A stretch of DNA of 64,000 nucleotides from positions 124,001 through 188,000 of the forward strand of contig JBBHKE010003121.1 in the NCBI GenBank assembly GCA_037447655.1. Direction: 5' to 3'. Of this stretch, positions 24,501 through 35,544 are shown piece by piece. Each line of letters starts with the position of its first letter. Positions within the stretch are counted from its first letter, which is position 1. The notes below the pieces were generated by a model. That model ran no database searches. It was not told the DNA's origin and was given only the letters and a program-made list of their open reading frames with translations. Source of the stretch: Zygnema cylindricum (taxonomy: Eukaryota > Streptophyta > Zygnematophyceae > Zygnematales > Zygnemataceae). Both the position numbers and the translations under genes were made by a program.

Positions 24501-27500
24501 CAAAAAACTCATTAAAATCTACCCTTGTTATGTGGATAATCATGTAATTTTGTAACTGTGCTTACGAATAATCCAAGCTTTGTGTAATATGTACGTCCAC
24601 CCTTGTTTTTTTCACAAAAATAGGGTAAATTTGGACACGTAATGTCCGTATTACTGATGCCGATACAGCTATTTTAGCTCAGATCCAGTTGTCCCTAAAT
24701 CTGGTTGTGGCCAAAACAGTGCTAATAGCCCTGTACAACCCATCAGTCGTTAAACTTATAAATAATAGGATTCTGGATCAGAACTGTGTAATGATGTAGT
24801 CACTGAGAAAACATTATGGGACTCCAAATTATGATGTTTGGGAATATGAACAGAAGGGCGAAGGAGGAGAATGGTGGTGGGTGATGAAGAGAAACCTCCG
24901 ACCAAAATCTGAAGCGGAACTGCGACAAATGGTCACACCCGAGGAAGTATGTTGTTATGAAAGTATGTTGGCCGGTCAACATCATTTGAAACGTCTCGGA
25001 ATACAAAATCTCAATGGACTGAAGCCATGAGTCAGACAAATGTCATAAAACTGGACGGAGTTCTTATAGAATGAGCAGTTACACCATGGATCTCCACAAA
25101 ATTTAGAGGTTAGAGGGGAATGAAGAGGGAAGGTGCCGGAAGAGGACGGACGGAGGAGCCGGAGGGGTGGGAAAGGGGAAAGGTAGGAAAGGGGACAAGA
25201 GTAGGATAAGGGAGGATAAGGGAGGATGAGGGAATGAGATAATAAGTTCAGAGACGCGTAATGTTGTAAAATTGTTCAATTCACGTGATTTTCCATTCTG
25301 CTTGAAAGGAATTTCCATTATCATGTTCCTGTCGTAGCCCAATTGCTTTCATTTTTCTGCCTTATCAATTTGAATCCATTCTTAAATGACTTTGCTTTTG
25401 ACAAATGAAAATGTCATCTTTATTTAATGATTATGTCATCTTTTTTAATGGTTAATCTTTTTTTAATGGTTATGTCATCTTTCTGGTGCATAAAACAGGG
25501 TAAGGGAGGTTTGGAGCGTCTGGAAATAATTGGAGCCGGAGATCCTACAGGGAGAGGTCTGGGCTTCAGTTATCTTCGTCCTCCTCCTAAGCAACCCAAT
25601 GGGTCAGAAAAACTCTCCGAAAAAAAAGCAGCGGCTGCCCGAGGTCTGGCAGTTGTCACAGGAACTGACGCCGATTTGCGACGTTTGAGTATGGATGCTG
25701 CCCGAGAGGTAAGATATATCCATATATACTTTTTTTATTTGGGCCCAGGCGTTGAAATCGTCAAAGTTTCAATGGCCTCACCTCCCTCTCCCCTCCCTCC
25801 CCTCCCTCCCTCCCCTCCTCCCTCCTCAAAATGGTGAACACTTTGTGAAGTATTGGCAGGTTTGTAAAGCGTATACAACAATTTTTGAGCTAGCTGGAGT
25901 AAAGACAGGGGCTTTGTAACTATGTACAGTCATTGTCTTTTAAGGAGGGCCGATATGTTAATCAAACATTGTATGCCGCAGAGAGGATCCTGACCATCTG
26001 ATCGGTTTCTTTTGGAGTACGGATTGATATCTTACCATGTTTGGAAAAGCATTAATTATCGTGTATTCGTCCATTTGTGGCTTCAACAGTTTTTTGTCTG
26101 TCGAATTACTAAACACGTGGTCCCTCTCCTTTCATGTTCATTGTTCACACTGTTATTTGTGCTGGTCAAAGGGTCAGAAGATCAAAGTGCAAAAAATGTA
26201 TGACAACATTTTCTGTGGTTACTACGTAATATGCTGGTAGTTAACGGTTAAAATAGGCGTATAATACTCTCGAACTACATGTAGTATTTCCAATAAAATC
26301 ATTCGTAAGACTAGTTTGGCTATGTAGCTAGTTTAACTCAGTGAATTATGTAGGTGACCGATTCGCCTGTTAAAACATTTTAAGAGACGTCTTTTAGGCA
26401 TTTTGCTCAAGTCACCAAGGAAGATCACCTCAAGTGGTATACATTTTTGAGTCTCTCTTTTTATTTTTATGTTTTGCAGGTTCTTCTGAAGTTCAAGATA
26501 CCAGAAGAACAAATTGATAAATTGACTCGATGGCATCGAATTGCTATGGTTCGAAAACTTTCAAGCGAACACGCGGCAGGAGGAAAGGCTGTGAGAGGAG
26601 CCGCTTTAAATAAATTTGCTCGAGGACAACGAATGTCAATTATGCAATTACAACAACAGACGAGAGATAAATGTCAAGAAATTTGGGAAAAACAGTCGAG
26701 AAGTTTGGCGGCGACTATTGGGGAGGCCTCAGATTCGGACGAAGAGGGAGATTTAGACTCTTTTGCGGGAGATTTGGAGAATTTGCTTGAGGCAGAGGCC
26801 GCGGAAGAGGTAGAGGGGCCGGAAAAGAAAAAGGATGGAGGAGGGAAGAGTAGGAGGTCATGGCAAGCTCAGAAGGAACAGGAAATGGAGGATGAGGAGG
26901 CAGAAGCCGCCGAGTTGAGAAAACTTCTTCTTGATGGTAAGTTGTAAACTTGCACTTTCAAATATCATTTAAATTTTCATCCTGTTTTCAGTGTCAAATT
27001 GCTCTTTTGAAGGTGATTTAAATTTTCATCGAGTTTTGGTGTAAAATCGCAATTTTTTATGACGATTTGTCTTCTGGCAGATGTTAAATGTTGGAATTTG
27101 AATAGAATACAAGGTCAAATGAAGGAAACTAAAAAAACACACTGAGACAGAGTGAAAATGTTCTCTTGGAGTAGATGACTAGTATACGTCAAGATTTTTT
27201 TCATAAGAAGAGGCGGTACAGCCTCGGGAAGAGGAGAGTGAAGTTACTGTGATTATTTTAGCTACATTTTGTTTTTCTTTTACAGCCTGAAATGGCAAGT
27301 TATGGCTTGTTTTGCAATTAATTGCTAGAAATAAAACATAAGTAACGCCTGTCCTGAGAGATTTATTCACTAGTTACGTCTTCCCTTTGTCGTATCCTAA
27401 ATTTATTATGGGAATTTCAAAGGAAGCTGAAGTTTCAATGTATCTATTTTCTCACAGATGATGAGGCCAAGGGACCTCAAAAGAAGAAAAAAGGAGAAGC

Positions 27501-27759
27501 TGGACCGGAGAAAGAGAAGTTGAAAGAGAAGGATAAGGAGAGGGACAAGGACAAAGAGAAGGGGAAGGAAAAGGAGAAGGAAACAGAGAAGGAGAAGGAG
27601 ACGGAGAATAAAACAGAAGAAAAGATGGGAGTTCAGCAGAAAAACGCGGATGCCGCAGATCTGCAGGTTTGTTTTTCCGCCATCTTTCCCGCATAAACTG
27701 TTCTGGGTTTGTTACTATATAATATATATATACACACACACACACTATATATATATATA

Positions 27760-27803
<44 letters not shown>

Positions 27804-30800
27804 GTATATACATATGTATATATACAATCTAATACATTTAGCACTCTAACATTGGTATTGACTACGCTGTTCACTATTATCAGTGTCTAATGTTTATCAT
27901 GTAAGGAATCATCTGGATGGTTGTTTTGAGAAGAGTCAACTAAAGATGTGAAGTATTGAACATGACTTCTCTGTCCATCTTTAATAGAATAAAAGAGTTA
28001 TTAGTAATTTTGCAGAATAGGAAAGTCTTTGTTCTCATTTGTTACTCCTCATCTCTTGCTTTGGAGAATGCTGATTGGAAGTTCACATTTTGTACAGAAT
28101 GCGAAAGGAGGTGGTGGAGGACCTGGGAAAAAAAAGAAAACTTTACTAAAAAAAGTGATTCGGACACGACATGACGATGGAACTATAACTGTGAAGGAGG
28201 TTATCATCACTGACCCCAAAGAGGTTATCCCAAAAACCCTACAAACGATCACAAATAAGTTAATGAAGACTTCGCGTTCTTTTCGTTGTTTGAGGGGAAA
28301 CGGGAATCCTTTTCGGTTCGTTAATGATTTTCAATGTCTTTTTTCTTTATATGTCTTTTTCTCTATTTGTCTTTTTCTTTATTTGCCTTTATCTGAATTC
28401 GAGTCTTTATACATATTTTCCTACAGGTTGCGGCATATTTGGCGAAAAAGGCCGCTTCAAAACAAGCTTCTGCTCCTCCTCCTCCCGCAAAACCCCTTTT
28501 AAAAGGAAAACGTAAAGAGGGTCCTGGAGACAAAGAGGGAGAACCACCAAAAAAACAACCAAAAATTGTTCTGAAGACACTTAAGCCACCAAAAATGATA
28601 TCTGGCAAGGTAAGTCCTTCCCCGAGACACTATACTACCCGTCGCTGTTAGAGTTAATCACTCTATTTTTTCGATCCAAAATCGTAAATTAGTGTTAACA
28701 ACACTTTCAATTAATTGGCCTACAATGACCTAAATTACTGTAGTTAATTTTAATAGTGTCAGCGCTAATGATTTACTTACTCTAATAACAATGGGGCGGT
28801 AGTCTGACAAGGTCAGGGGATCTCTTACTTGGTTTCTTGTCTATGGACGGGTTTATGTTTTGGATTTTCCTTTTGCAAATGTATATTTCTAAATTTGACA
28901 CATTTGGTACATCCACTCCATAAAGCTTTAGTCTAAACTTTTTGTTTCAGTAATCGCAATTTGCACTGTAAAGTTGAGAAAGTAGCAAAGAAAATGTCAG
29001 TATTTTCTGTACTTTAGGACGATAATGCAATTTCTTGACTCCATGCCTTTTTCGACCTTCTTGTAGCCATGGCTGTCTATCCCTTCATCTTTCTTTGTGT
29101 ACAAAAAAAATCTTCCGGAAGGTCTCACAGATCCTTCCAACGATTTGTAAACTTGTTATGAACCTGATTGTTTTGAACGTTTTGGACCAATGTTAAGAGA
29201 GCTGTTATGACCAAATTTTGTTCATGCCTAATCTTTTTACATCTTCAGTGTTTGACGTTCGAAATGCTATTTTCCAATTCAGGTCATGACTGCAACAAAA
29301 AAATGATATGTTATTTTTGTTTTCTATAGTTGTTGTTGTTTTTAAATATGAGATTGAATCTGTAAATGGTTAGAATAATTGGTTAATCTTAGTGATTGCC
29401 TTTACTTTGTTTGAAAATGGACTGGAGGAATTAAGGTTCTATATGGAAAAAACAAAAGAGTGTAGAAAAAAATTAAGTGGTTCTCAAATTCATATCATGG
29501 GCTGAATTAAGTTTTAAAGGCAGCGAAGCCCAGTTTGTAGTGACGATGGTGTTTGTCCTGACTCATTTCATTTTTTTTTCTGGGTCTACAATTGATGTTG
29601 TTTTTTTTCGCAGGAAGAAGGAAAGACTGGGAAAGATGTTCATCGGAAAGCTCCGGTTGTATGTGGAGCTTGTGGACAGGTCTCATTTTAAGCCTCTGGG
29701 AATCCCTTTTCTTTTCTTTCATTTTTCTTTTTCTTCGTCTTTTTTCTTCTTTTTCTTTAAATGTTGTAATTCTTGTCCATTTTATTATGTAGGAGAGAGG
29801 TAAATGTTTTGTAGTCTTCTTTTTCACCCTTTCCCTTCTTCTGTCTGTTCTTCTTTGAAGAAAATATACACGTGTAGCTGATTCTTACGGATAGGTCAGA
29901 TAAGTTTTTAGGAATTATGTTTTTTTAGCTATTTTTAAAGGATTTTGTATTTTTTCTCCTTCTCTCTTTCTCTCTACTTTCTTTTTGTCTTGTTTGGGAC
30001 TTTTTATAGTTCATTTCTTTTCTAGGAACACAATTCTTATCACCTTTTTCTGATTATGGGATGTTTTCTAATTTGTTACATTTTCCAGGAAGGACATATG
30101 CGAACAAATCGAAAAATGTGTCCACTCTATATGGAGGATTCAGAGGGAAACGCCATTCATCAAGATGGGGCAGAAGCTAAGGGACTTTTAGAGAGAGACG
30201 GTACAAAAGTAAAAATAAAACTTAACGCCTCAACAGGTAGTGGACCAGTCACTCCTCCCACACAACCCTCTCCCTCTTTAAAAGTAAAACTCAGTTGGAA
30301 ACAAGGGGCAGAAGGAGGAGGAGAAATTGGAGGTGGAGAAAGAGGTGGATCTGAAGGGGGAAGAGAAGGGAGCAATGGAGGTTTAGAGTGGAAACCAGAA
30401 GAAAATAGGATAGCTTTACCTTTACCACTGGACTGGAATCAGAAATTGAATGCAACTCCAAAAGGAAAACGGAGTAGACCACTTCTTCCTAAAGCAAAGT
30501 TGCCTCTTCGGTTAGGGAAACCGGTGGAGAAGGAAAAGGAGAAGAGAGGAAGCCTTGAGAAGGGTGTAGATTCAGATTCTTCTGAAGGAGAGGAGAAGAG
30601 GAACTTGAGAGGAACCTTTCAGAAGAGTGCGGATTTCACTTCTGAAGACGAAGACGAGAGAGGAAGCCTTCGGAAAGGCCCGGATTTAGAATCTGATGGA
30701 GAAGAGGTAAAGAAGAACGGGAGAGGATTCCTTCAGAAGAGTGTGGATATCGCTTCAGAAGAAGAAGAGGGAAAGAGAGAGAGGAGAGGAAGCCTTCAAA

Positions 30801-33592
30801 AGGGTTTGGATTTAGATTCTGAAGGGGAAGTGGGAAAGAGGAACGGGAGGGGAAGCCTTCGGAAAGGTGTAGATTCAGATTCTGAAGAAGGAGAGAAAAA
30901 GAGGAATAGAATAAATGCTGACTTGGACAGTGAGGAAGAGTGGGTGAGGAAGAGAGAAACCAGGAATGAAAGGAAACAGAAATTGGAAGATGAGGGAGAA
31001 GAAGATACGTGGGAGACAGATCGAGGAGTGGGGGAACAGGAACGGGAGAGGGGAAGGGAGAGGGAGAGGGAGAGAGAAAGAGAGAGGGAGAGGGCAGAGA
31101 GGGAGAGAGAGAGGGAAAGGGAAAGGGAGAGGGCGAGGGAGAGGGAGAGGGAGAGGGCAAAGGAGAGGGAGAGGGAGAGGGAAATGGAGAGGGAGAGGCA
31201 GAGGGAGGGGGAACGGGAAAAGGAAAGAGAGAGGGAAAGGGAGAGGCTGGAGAGGGAGAAAGAGGAAGAGAGGGTGAGGGAGGAGAAGGAAAAGGAAGCG
31301 GAAAGGGAGCGAGAGAAGGCAAGTGTGAGGGAGAGGGGAAGGCAACGGGAGAAGAAACAGGAAAGGGAGAGGGAGAGGGAGAGAAAATTGGCGGCGTCTT
31401 CTAACGTGAAGGTGGAGGAGGATGAACTTAAACCTTGGGCCAACGAAGGAATGAAAGTGAAGGAGGGTGGGGAGAGAGAGGAGAAAAAGAAGAAAAAGGA
31501 AAAGAAAGATAAAGGGAAGAAGATTATGGTGGCTGGCGAGACGAGGGAGGGTGGCCATGAGAGAGACGAAAGCAGGAGAGATAAGCAAGGCAAGCCTAAA
31601 GATGGGGAGAAATTTTCTAGTGGACAGAATCGTATTGTTACTGTCAAAGTAGAGAGAGAGTTAGATCATTCAAATGCAATTGATACGTTTGAATTGGAGG
31701 ACTGGAATGAGAAAAACATGGGAAGAAATGGAGGGGAAATAGTAGCAGTAGCTGGTCATATAGGGAATGGAGTTGGAGGTCTTGAGCGTGTGAGAGAAGG
31801 TAAAGAAAAGAAAAGGAAGGAGAGAGAAGGAGAGAACGAGGATGGGGATGAAAATGGTCGAAATTTGGTACTCAAGGTGAAGAATTTGGTTCCAAAAAAG
31901 GAAAGCGAGGAGGAAAGAGAATCGAAAAGACACAAGAAGGAGAATAAAAAGAGGAAAATAGATGCTCTTCATGGGGAGCAGAAGGAGAGAGAGAAGGAGA
32001 GGGAAATCGACAAGGACGTGACAGGAATAACGGGGATCGATGAAAAACCTAAAGTCAAAGGAAAGGAAAAGAACGATAAGAATGATTTTTATCCGTCGAT
32101 TTCTTCCGATAGTGGAGCAGTTCCTCAAAAAGGAGAAAACGGTTTAGGTGTCAACGGAAGTTTGCAGAAATCTATGGTGCCGTCAAGTGTAGAAGGGAGG
32201 GAAGGGCGAGAAGGAGGGAGTAGTTTGGGATCTGGGTTAAAACTGAAGCTTAAAATTAAACCTCTTGGAAATTTGGGAACACCACAGGTAAAGGAGGAGA
32301 GGGATATCACAATAAAGCATGGGAGTGAGTCGAGAGATGTTCGAAAAGAGAAGGATTTGAAAGGGAAGCGAGAGAGGGAGGCAGAAAACGAGAAAGAGAT
32401 GGTGAGAGAAAGGGAGAGGCAGAAAGAAAAGGAAAGGGAGAAGGAGAAGGAGAGGGAGAGGGAGAGGGGGCAGGAGCGGGAGAGGGAGAAAGAGAGGGAG
32501 AGGGAGAAAGAGAGGGAGAGGGAGAAAGAGAGGGAGAAGGAAAGGGAGAGGGAGAAGGAGAGGGAGAGGGAGAGGGAAAGGGAGAGGGAGAAGCAAAAGA
32601 GGGAAAGAGAGGCGGATCTGCAAAGGAATGAGGAGAAACCCCAAAAAAGTCACAAATCTTCCCTTGATAAGCATCGCTTACCTCCTGTGACTGATGTCAC
32701 TCCAACCAAAAATCTGGTAAGAATGTTGTCACTTACGCGAGAGAAAATCGGGAATAGGGTTTTGGAACTTATGTGGATTTGATGTGGATTTTCCTCCTTT
32801 ATCCTCGTTCTCTTTCCCAGTCTTGGATGTATATAAGTGGATGAAATGTATATTAATAGTGTCATATGTGATCTATCTGGGAGAGAAGCTGTTGCATTTT
32901 GTGAAGCGTATTTCTGAACTCTTTGATTTCAGCTCAAAAGATTAATACAAATTTTTAACCTCATAGGAAATGCGGGAAGTAAATTTCTCCTCATGGTTTT
33001 TCTTCTCGCCGGGACGTTTTTTCAACTGTTTCCTTGATTGTCCCTTAAAATGTCCAACGTGGTTATTGTACTCACTGAGATGTTTTCTCATCTTTTCTTG
33101 GTTGTTTTTTCTTCTTCTTTTTGCTTTTTCTTCGTCTTTTTCGTCTTTCTCCTCGGTTTTCCCCAGTCTCTTATGAAACAGTTGGAGATAGTTTTAACGG
33201 CTATGGCTAAAGCCGAAACTATCAATTTTATGTTCATGTTACCTGTAAGTGCTCTGGAAGTTCCCGATTATTACGAAATTATTAAAAACCCAATGGACGT
33301 TTCGAAGATAAAAGCGAGGAATAAGGAAGGTTTGTACCAAACGAGAAAAGAGTTTTTGAGAGACGTTCGACAGATTGCGAAAAACGCTCACGTTTATAAT
33401 GATACTCGAAACCCATGGATTCCTCCGTTAGCCGATCAGTTAGTTCAGTTGTGTGAAACGGAGTTGAAAAAAAGAGAGCAACAACTTAATGCCGCCGAAG
33501 CAAAAGGACGAAATTTGAGTCTGGCTTCTAATGGAGACGAGATAGGTTCTTCGAAAATACCACGACCTCAAAAACAGTCGAGGTTACGGTAA
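12543..33592 (+). CDS. TAF1: TAF1, TFIID scaffold subunit with HAT core, Ubl and bromodomain (20 exons)
   Basis: TAF1 is the largest TFIID subunit. It scaffolds TBP and other TAFs on core promoters and carries an acetyltransferase-like core. Exons: 12543-12677, 13858-13926, 14481-14541, 16257-16529, 17072-17151, 17495-17765, 18696-20403, 20948-21159, 21955-22192, 22981-23314, 23787-23996, 24800-~25105, 25499-25708, 26480-26936, 27458-27666, 28098-~28223, 28427-28609, 29614-29679, 30089-32716, 33167-33592; about 2,660 codons. Domains in order: N-terminal GFMFGNVD motif (TBP-contact region), [11 protein letters not shown], acidic exon 7, ubiquitin-like exon 9, DUF3591 HAT core across exons 10-14 ([29 protein letters not shown]), zinc knuckle [13 protein letters not shown], a charged Arg-Glu exon, and one bromodomain. 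The Ubl marks it as plant-type. The phases agree at nearly every junction. Exceptions are exon 12, whose 3' part is broken (see separate entry), and exon 16, whose donor is a weak guess. It is longer than usual (plant TAF1 is about 1,900 residues) because of exons 7 and 19. Confidence 0.93.
12690..12802. repeat. (GGGAGA)n satellite, TAF1 intron 1
   Basis: About 15 near-perfect GGGAGA units begin just after the exon 1 donor (GATGAG|GTAAGA). The frame from the TAF1 start codon stays open through this intron and the later CCCTCT block, which produces a long false extension to 13673. Confidence 0.95.
13139..13566. repeat. (CCCTCT)n / (CCCCCT)n satellite and poly-C run, TAF1 intron 1
   Basis: About 430 bp of pyrimidine hexamers are the reverse complement of the GGGAGA block 340 bp upstream, so the two could pair in a transcript or in single-stranded DNA. 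The block ends in a C homopolymer at about 13536-13562, where copy number in the assembly is unreliable. Confidence 0.95.
18266..18740 (+). repeat. Six decayed tandem copies of the exon 7 splice-acceptor region
   Basis: The unit GATTCTTTGGGAATTCAG followed by NGCTTCTACAAGTAGA recurs near 18266, 18323, 18414, 18496, 18595 and 18671, spaced about 60-100 bp. Only the last copy leads into the long open exon 7, with acceptor TTCAG|AGCTTCTACAAG at 18696. Several copies also keep the downstream GAGGTAGAGGATGTT, which matches the start of the coding exon (VEDVEDEE). The array therefore duplicates an intron-exon boundary, not just intron sequence. Confidence 0.85.
18696..20403 (+). other. TAF1: TAF1 exon 7: 1.7-kb acidic exon
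   Basis: This exon adds about 570 residues between the [11 protein letters not shown] motif (exon 6) and the Ubl exon. The first two thirds are Glu-rich and poorly conserved in appearance. The end returns to recognisable TAF1 sequence: a [13 protein letters not shown] block, then [12 protein letters not shown] and [11 protein letters not shown]. The phase agrees at both ends (E across the 5' junction, S-N-K across the 3' junction). The acidic part is likely disordered. Confidence 0.85.
21529..21620. repeat. (CT)n microsatellite, TAF1 intron
   Basis: A CT run of about 50 bp, then CTCTGTGTC and CTCTGTCC variants, between TAF1 exons 8 and 9. Confidence 0.95.
21955..22192 (+). other. TAF1: TAF1 exon 9: ubiquitin-like domain C-terminal half
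   Basis: The exon encodes [20 protein letters not shown] and then the [19 protein letters not shown] segment. This is the classic ubiquitin-fold end: the I-F-AG-LE-G hairpin and the hydrophobic last strand. Exon 8 carries the first half ([19 protein letters not shown]). A Ubl at this position is characteristic of plant TAF1 and absent from animal TAF1. Confidence 0.92.
22381..22500. repeat. CT-rich low-complexity tract, TAF1 intron
   Basis: CTCT/CCCTC mixture between exons 9 and 10. A matching GGGAGA-type purine block lies at 22866-22940, just before the exon 10 acceptor. Confidence 0.9.
22981..26936 (+). other. TAF1: TAF1 exons 10-14: DUF3591 acetyltransferase-like core
   Basis: Conserved blocks appear in order: [19 protein letters not shown] at the exon 9/10 junction, then in exon 10 [20 protein letters not shown] and [10 protein letters not shown]. 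Exon 11 has an [20 protein letters not shown] block and then [16 protein letters not shown], exon 12 [13 protein letters not shown], exon 13 [14 protein letters not shown] and [16 protein letters not shown], and exon 14 [20 protein letters not shown] and FARGQRMS. This is the TAF1 core that binds TAF7. Introns split it into exons of 210-457 bp plus the disputed exon 12. Confidence 0.92.
24800..25105 (+). other. TAF1: TAF1 exon 12 with an apparent reading-frame break
   Basis: From an acceptor at GATGTAG|TCACTG the frame reads through [39 protein letters not shown] and then stops at a TGA (25028). In a second frame starting about 25021, the sequence EAMSQ, then a KLDGVLIE segment and a VTPW motif resembles the continuation expected in TAF1 (AMSQ ... 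TPW). That frame itself contains a TGA at 25072. No GT-AG intron reconciles the two frames. One alternative is a mini-exon from acceptor TTATAG at 25070 ending in LE|GTTAGA. The 3' end of this exon is therefore uncertain. Confidence 0.6.
27728..27800. repeat. (CA)n-(TA)n-(TG)n palindromic microsatellite
   Basis: CACACACACACACA, about 16 bp of TATA, then TGTGTGTG: the arrangement is self-complementary about a centre near 27754. It can form a long hairpin or cruciform. It lies in the TAF1 intron between exons 15 and 16. Confidence 0.95.
28638..28799. mobile_element. MITE copy C in a TAF1 intron
   Basis: Left end CCCGTCGCTGTTAGAGT; right end (reverse complement) CCGCCCCATTGTTATTAGAGT; both next to TA. 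About 160 bp, immediately downstream of exon 17. Internal sequence (AATTAGTGTTAACAACACT) resembles the copy near 63746. Confidence 0.65.
29614..30160 (+). other. TAF1: TAF1 zinc knuckle split across exons 18 and 19
   Basis: Exon 18 ends with CGACGQ and exon 19 begins [14 protein letters not shown]. Joined, this gives the C-x2-C-x4-H-x6-C zinc-binding motif found near the C-terminus of TAF1. The splice is in phase 0, with donor CAG|GTCTCA and acceptor TTTTCCAG. Confidence 0.9.
30089..32716 (+). other. TAF1: TAF1 exon 19: 876-codon charged exon with (Arg-Glu)n repeats
   Basis: The exon is open for 2,628 bp in phase 0 at both ends. After the zinc knuckle come Ser/Asp/Glu repeats. A GSL-K-G-DSDSE type unit of about 20-25 codons recurs at 30540-30900. 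Two long Arg-Glu/Lys-Glu arrays follow, at about 31035-31390 and 32395-32615, encoded by GGGAGA/GAGAGG hexamers. These are probably charged single alpha-helices or disordered. Complementary pyrimidine-strand frames are shadows. No other domain is visible. Confidence 0.85.
33167..33592 (+). other. TAF1: TAF1 exon 20: bromodomain and stop
   Basis: The last exon (acceptor TTCCCCAG|TCTC, stop TAA at 33590-33592) encodes one bromodomain: [20 protein letters not shown], then MDVSKI and NAHVYND, in which the Asn of VYND is the conserved acetyl-lysine contact. A basic tail follows. Animal TAF1 has two bromodomains and plants have one, which fits. Confidence 0.93.
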
Positions 33593-35544
33593 ATGGAACG
33601 CATTGAAATGATGAGCTCAATCAGTTCTTTTTATTTTTTTGGATGATCAGTTTTTTTCTTAAATGATCTGTGTTTTTTTAGATGATAGGCTTCTTTTTAA
33701 ATGATCGCTTTTTTTCTGGGTGAGAAAGCTTTTTTGGTTTCCAGAAACTGTAAGCAAAGAGACTGTATATATTGTACAGGCAAATGGTTCATGTGAAAGA
33801 AAATTTGGAAGAAAAATCGGGGCTTGTCTGTTAGTTGTCATAATTCATTAATTCGTCAAAAGTATTTGTCCAGTATCTCGTTGTAAGTTTCTTTTTTCAT
33901 AATTTTTGTTTTAGTTCCAAGTTTGTCAGGTCAATTTTTATTTTTTTTTTGAAAAACTACGTTCTCGGAAATGCGAGATTTTAGGAAAAAAATAGTGTCT
34001 AAGATAATGATTTTTTAAGGATATGAGATGAATAGAATTTAGGTAGGTAATTGTTGGAAAATGTGAAAATAAAAAAAAAAAATCTGTGATGGTTGCGGTG
34101 ACAAGAAAGTTGGTTGCAGAATTGCTGGTCTCGGGATGACGCTTTCAAGTGATGTTGTCGGTACCTTGTTTTGTTTTCGTATTCGTTTTCGTTTTCGTTT
34201 TGCTCCTTTTTCTTTCTTCTCTTTTCTTCTTTTTTTCTTCTTCTCTCCTCCTTCCAACTTCTTCTTTCTTCTCCTTTTTCTTTCTTCGTCTTTTTTTTCC
34301 TACTTCCTTCTTCTTCCCTCTTTTTCTTCTTTTTTCGTCTTCTTCCTTCTAATTTGTTCTTTTTCTTCCTGCTTCTTCCTTCTCTTCTTCTTTCCCGTTC
34401 TTCTTCTTCCTCTTTCCTTTTTCTTTCTTTTAATTCTTGTTTCCCACCACAAAGGAATAATATTTCAATAAACATAATTTACAAGGTCTGAAACCAACAT
34501 CTATGCTTTAAAAAATGTCAAGAAAAAAATCTTTGATAGAGAATGTTCTCTGTCGCTCGTTTTGTTATTCATTGACCTTCATGGAAAGGACTTAAAAACA
34601 TTACAGCTGAGTTCGTAAGATGATGTAGTATACTGGTCGATATATTACAATTTCAAGCGTTTGCACATCAAATGTTGTCCGCTTGTACAAATACTACATT
34701 AGATTTTGTGCTTCAAGAATCATTGGCTATTTCCAACGTCTAAACACAAGCATGCGTGGTACCAACCGGAATACAGCGCGTAAGCGTAAGACACCCTGGC
34801 ACGACCTGATGGAATACTAATCAAACGAATAAACGTAAACGTGCTCGTACAAACGCTGGCAGCGCCTGATAAACAAGAGACCTTATATAAACCGACAAAT
34901 GTACAAAAAATAAAAGTTCAAATACTAAATAGTATGTTAAATAGTATGTCACCTCAACCGCACAGTCATCATCACCATCGGCATCTTCTCAACTGTCACC
35001 GCCAGCAATCATTGACAACAAGTTTTTTCTGTCTGCTGTTAAGACATACCCATATTTAGCCGAGTGCCAAAGCCAGAGATAAAAAAATGATAAAAAAAAG
35101 ATGAGCACCGCAGGGCTCCGACAGCCACTTGCCTGCCAAATGATTGGATGGAGGTCGGATTCTCAATTTTCCTAAACTCCTATAAGAAGAAGTACACAAG
35201 TTTCCACATTTCCAAACATCTAATCCAAAAAAGTTTGAAAGCTACTTTTAGCAACTTGATGACAGCTTCTATAAATTTAACTTTTTCCTACACATTGATC
35301 AAGGGCTAATGAGCATTATTATTCCTATACGTTGAAAACACAGAAAAAAGAAAAAGAAAAAACATAGCAAATGTGCTCGTCTACCCACTTCCACATGTGA
35401 ATAAATGAAGAGATTTCACCAATTTAACAACAACCTCGAAAGAAATAACGACCGATATTAATTTATTCCTCTCCCTATGATCTTCCCCTTCTCCCTCTTA
35501 ACGGCATATTTTCTGGAGCCTTTTTGAGCATTTGTTAATGTGTC
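33593..35544. other. Convergent 3' intergenic region between TAF1 and SCYL1
   Basis: TAF1 ends at 33592 (plus) and the SCYL1-type gene ends at 35545 (minus), so this holds both 3' UTRs. It contains a TTC/CTT-rich tract at about 34180-34440 whose long frames are compositional. No other gene was recognised. Confidence 0.7.

Noticed and set aside
30636-32674. Minus-strand Ser/Pro/Leu/Phe-rich frames opposite TAF1 exon 19
   Set aside because: Shadows of the GGGAGA-rich coding strand.
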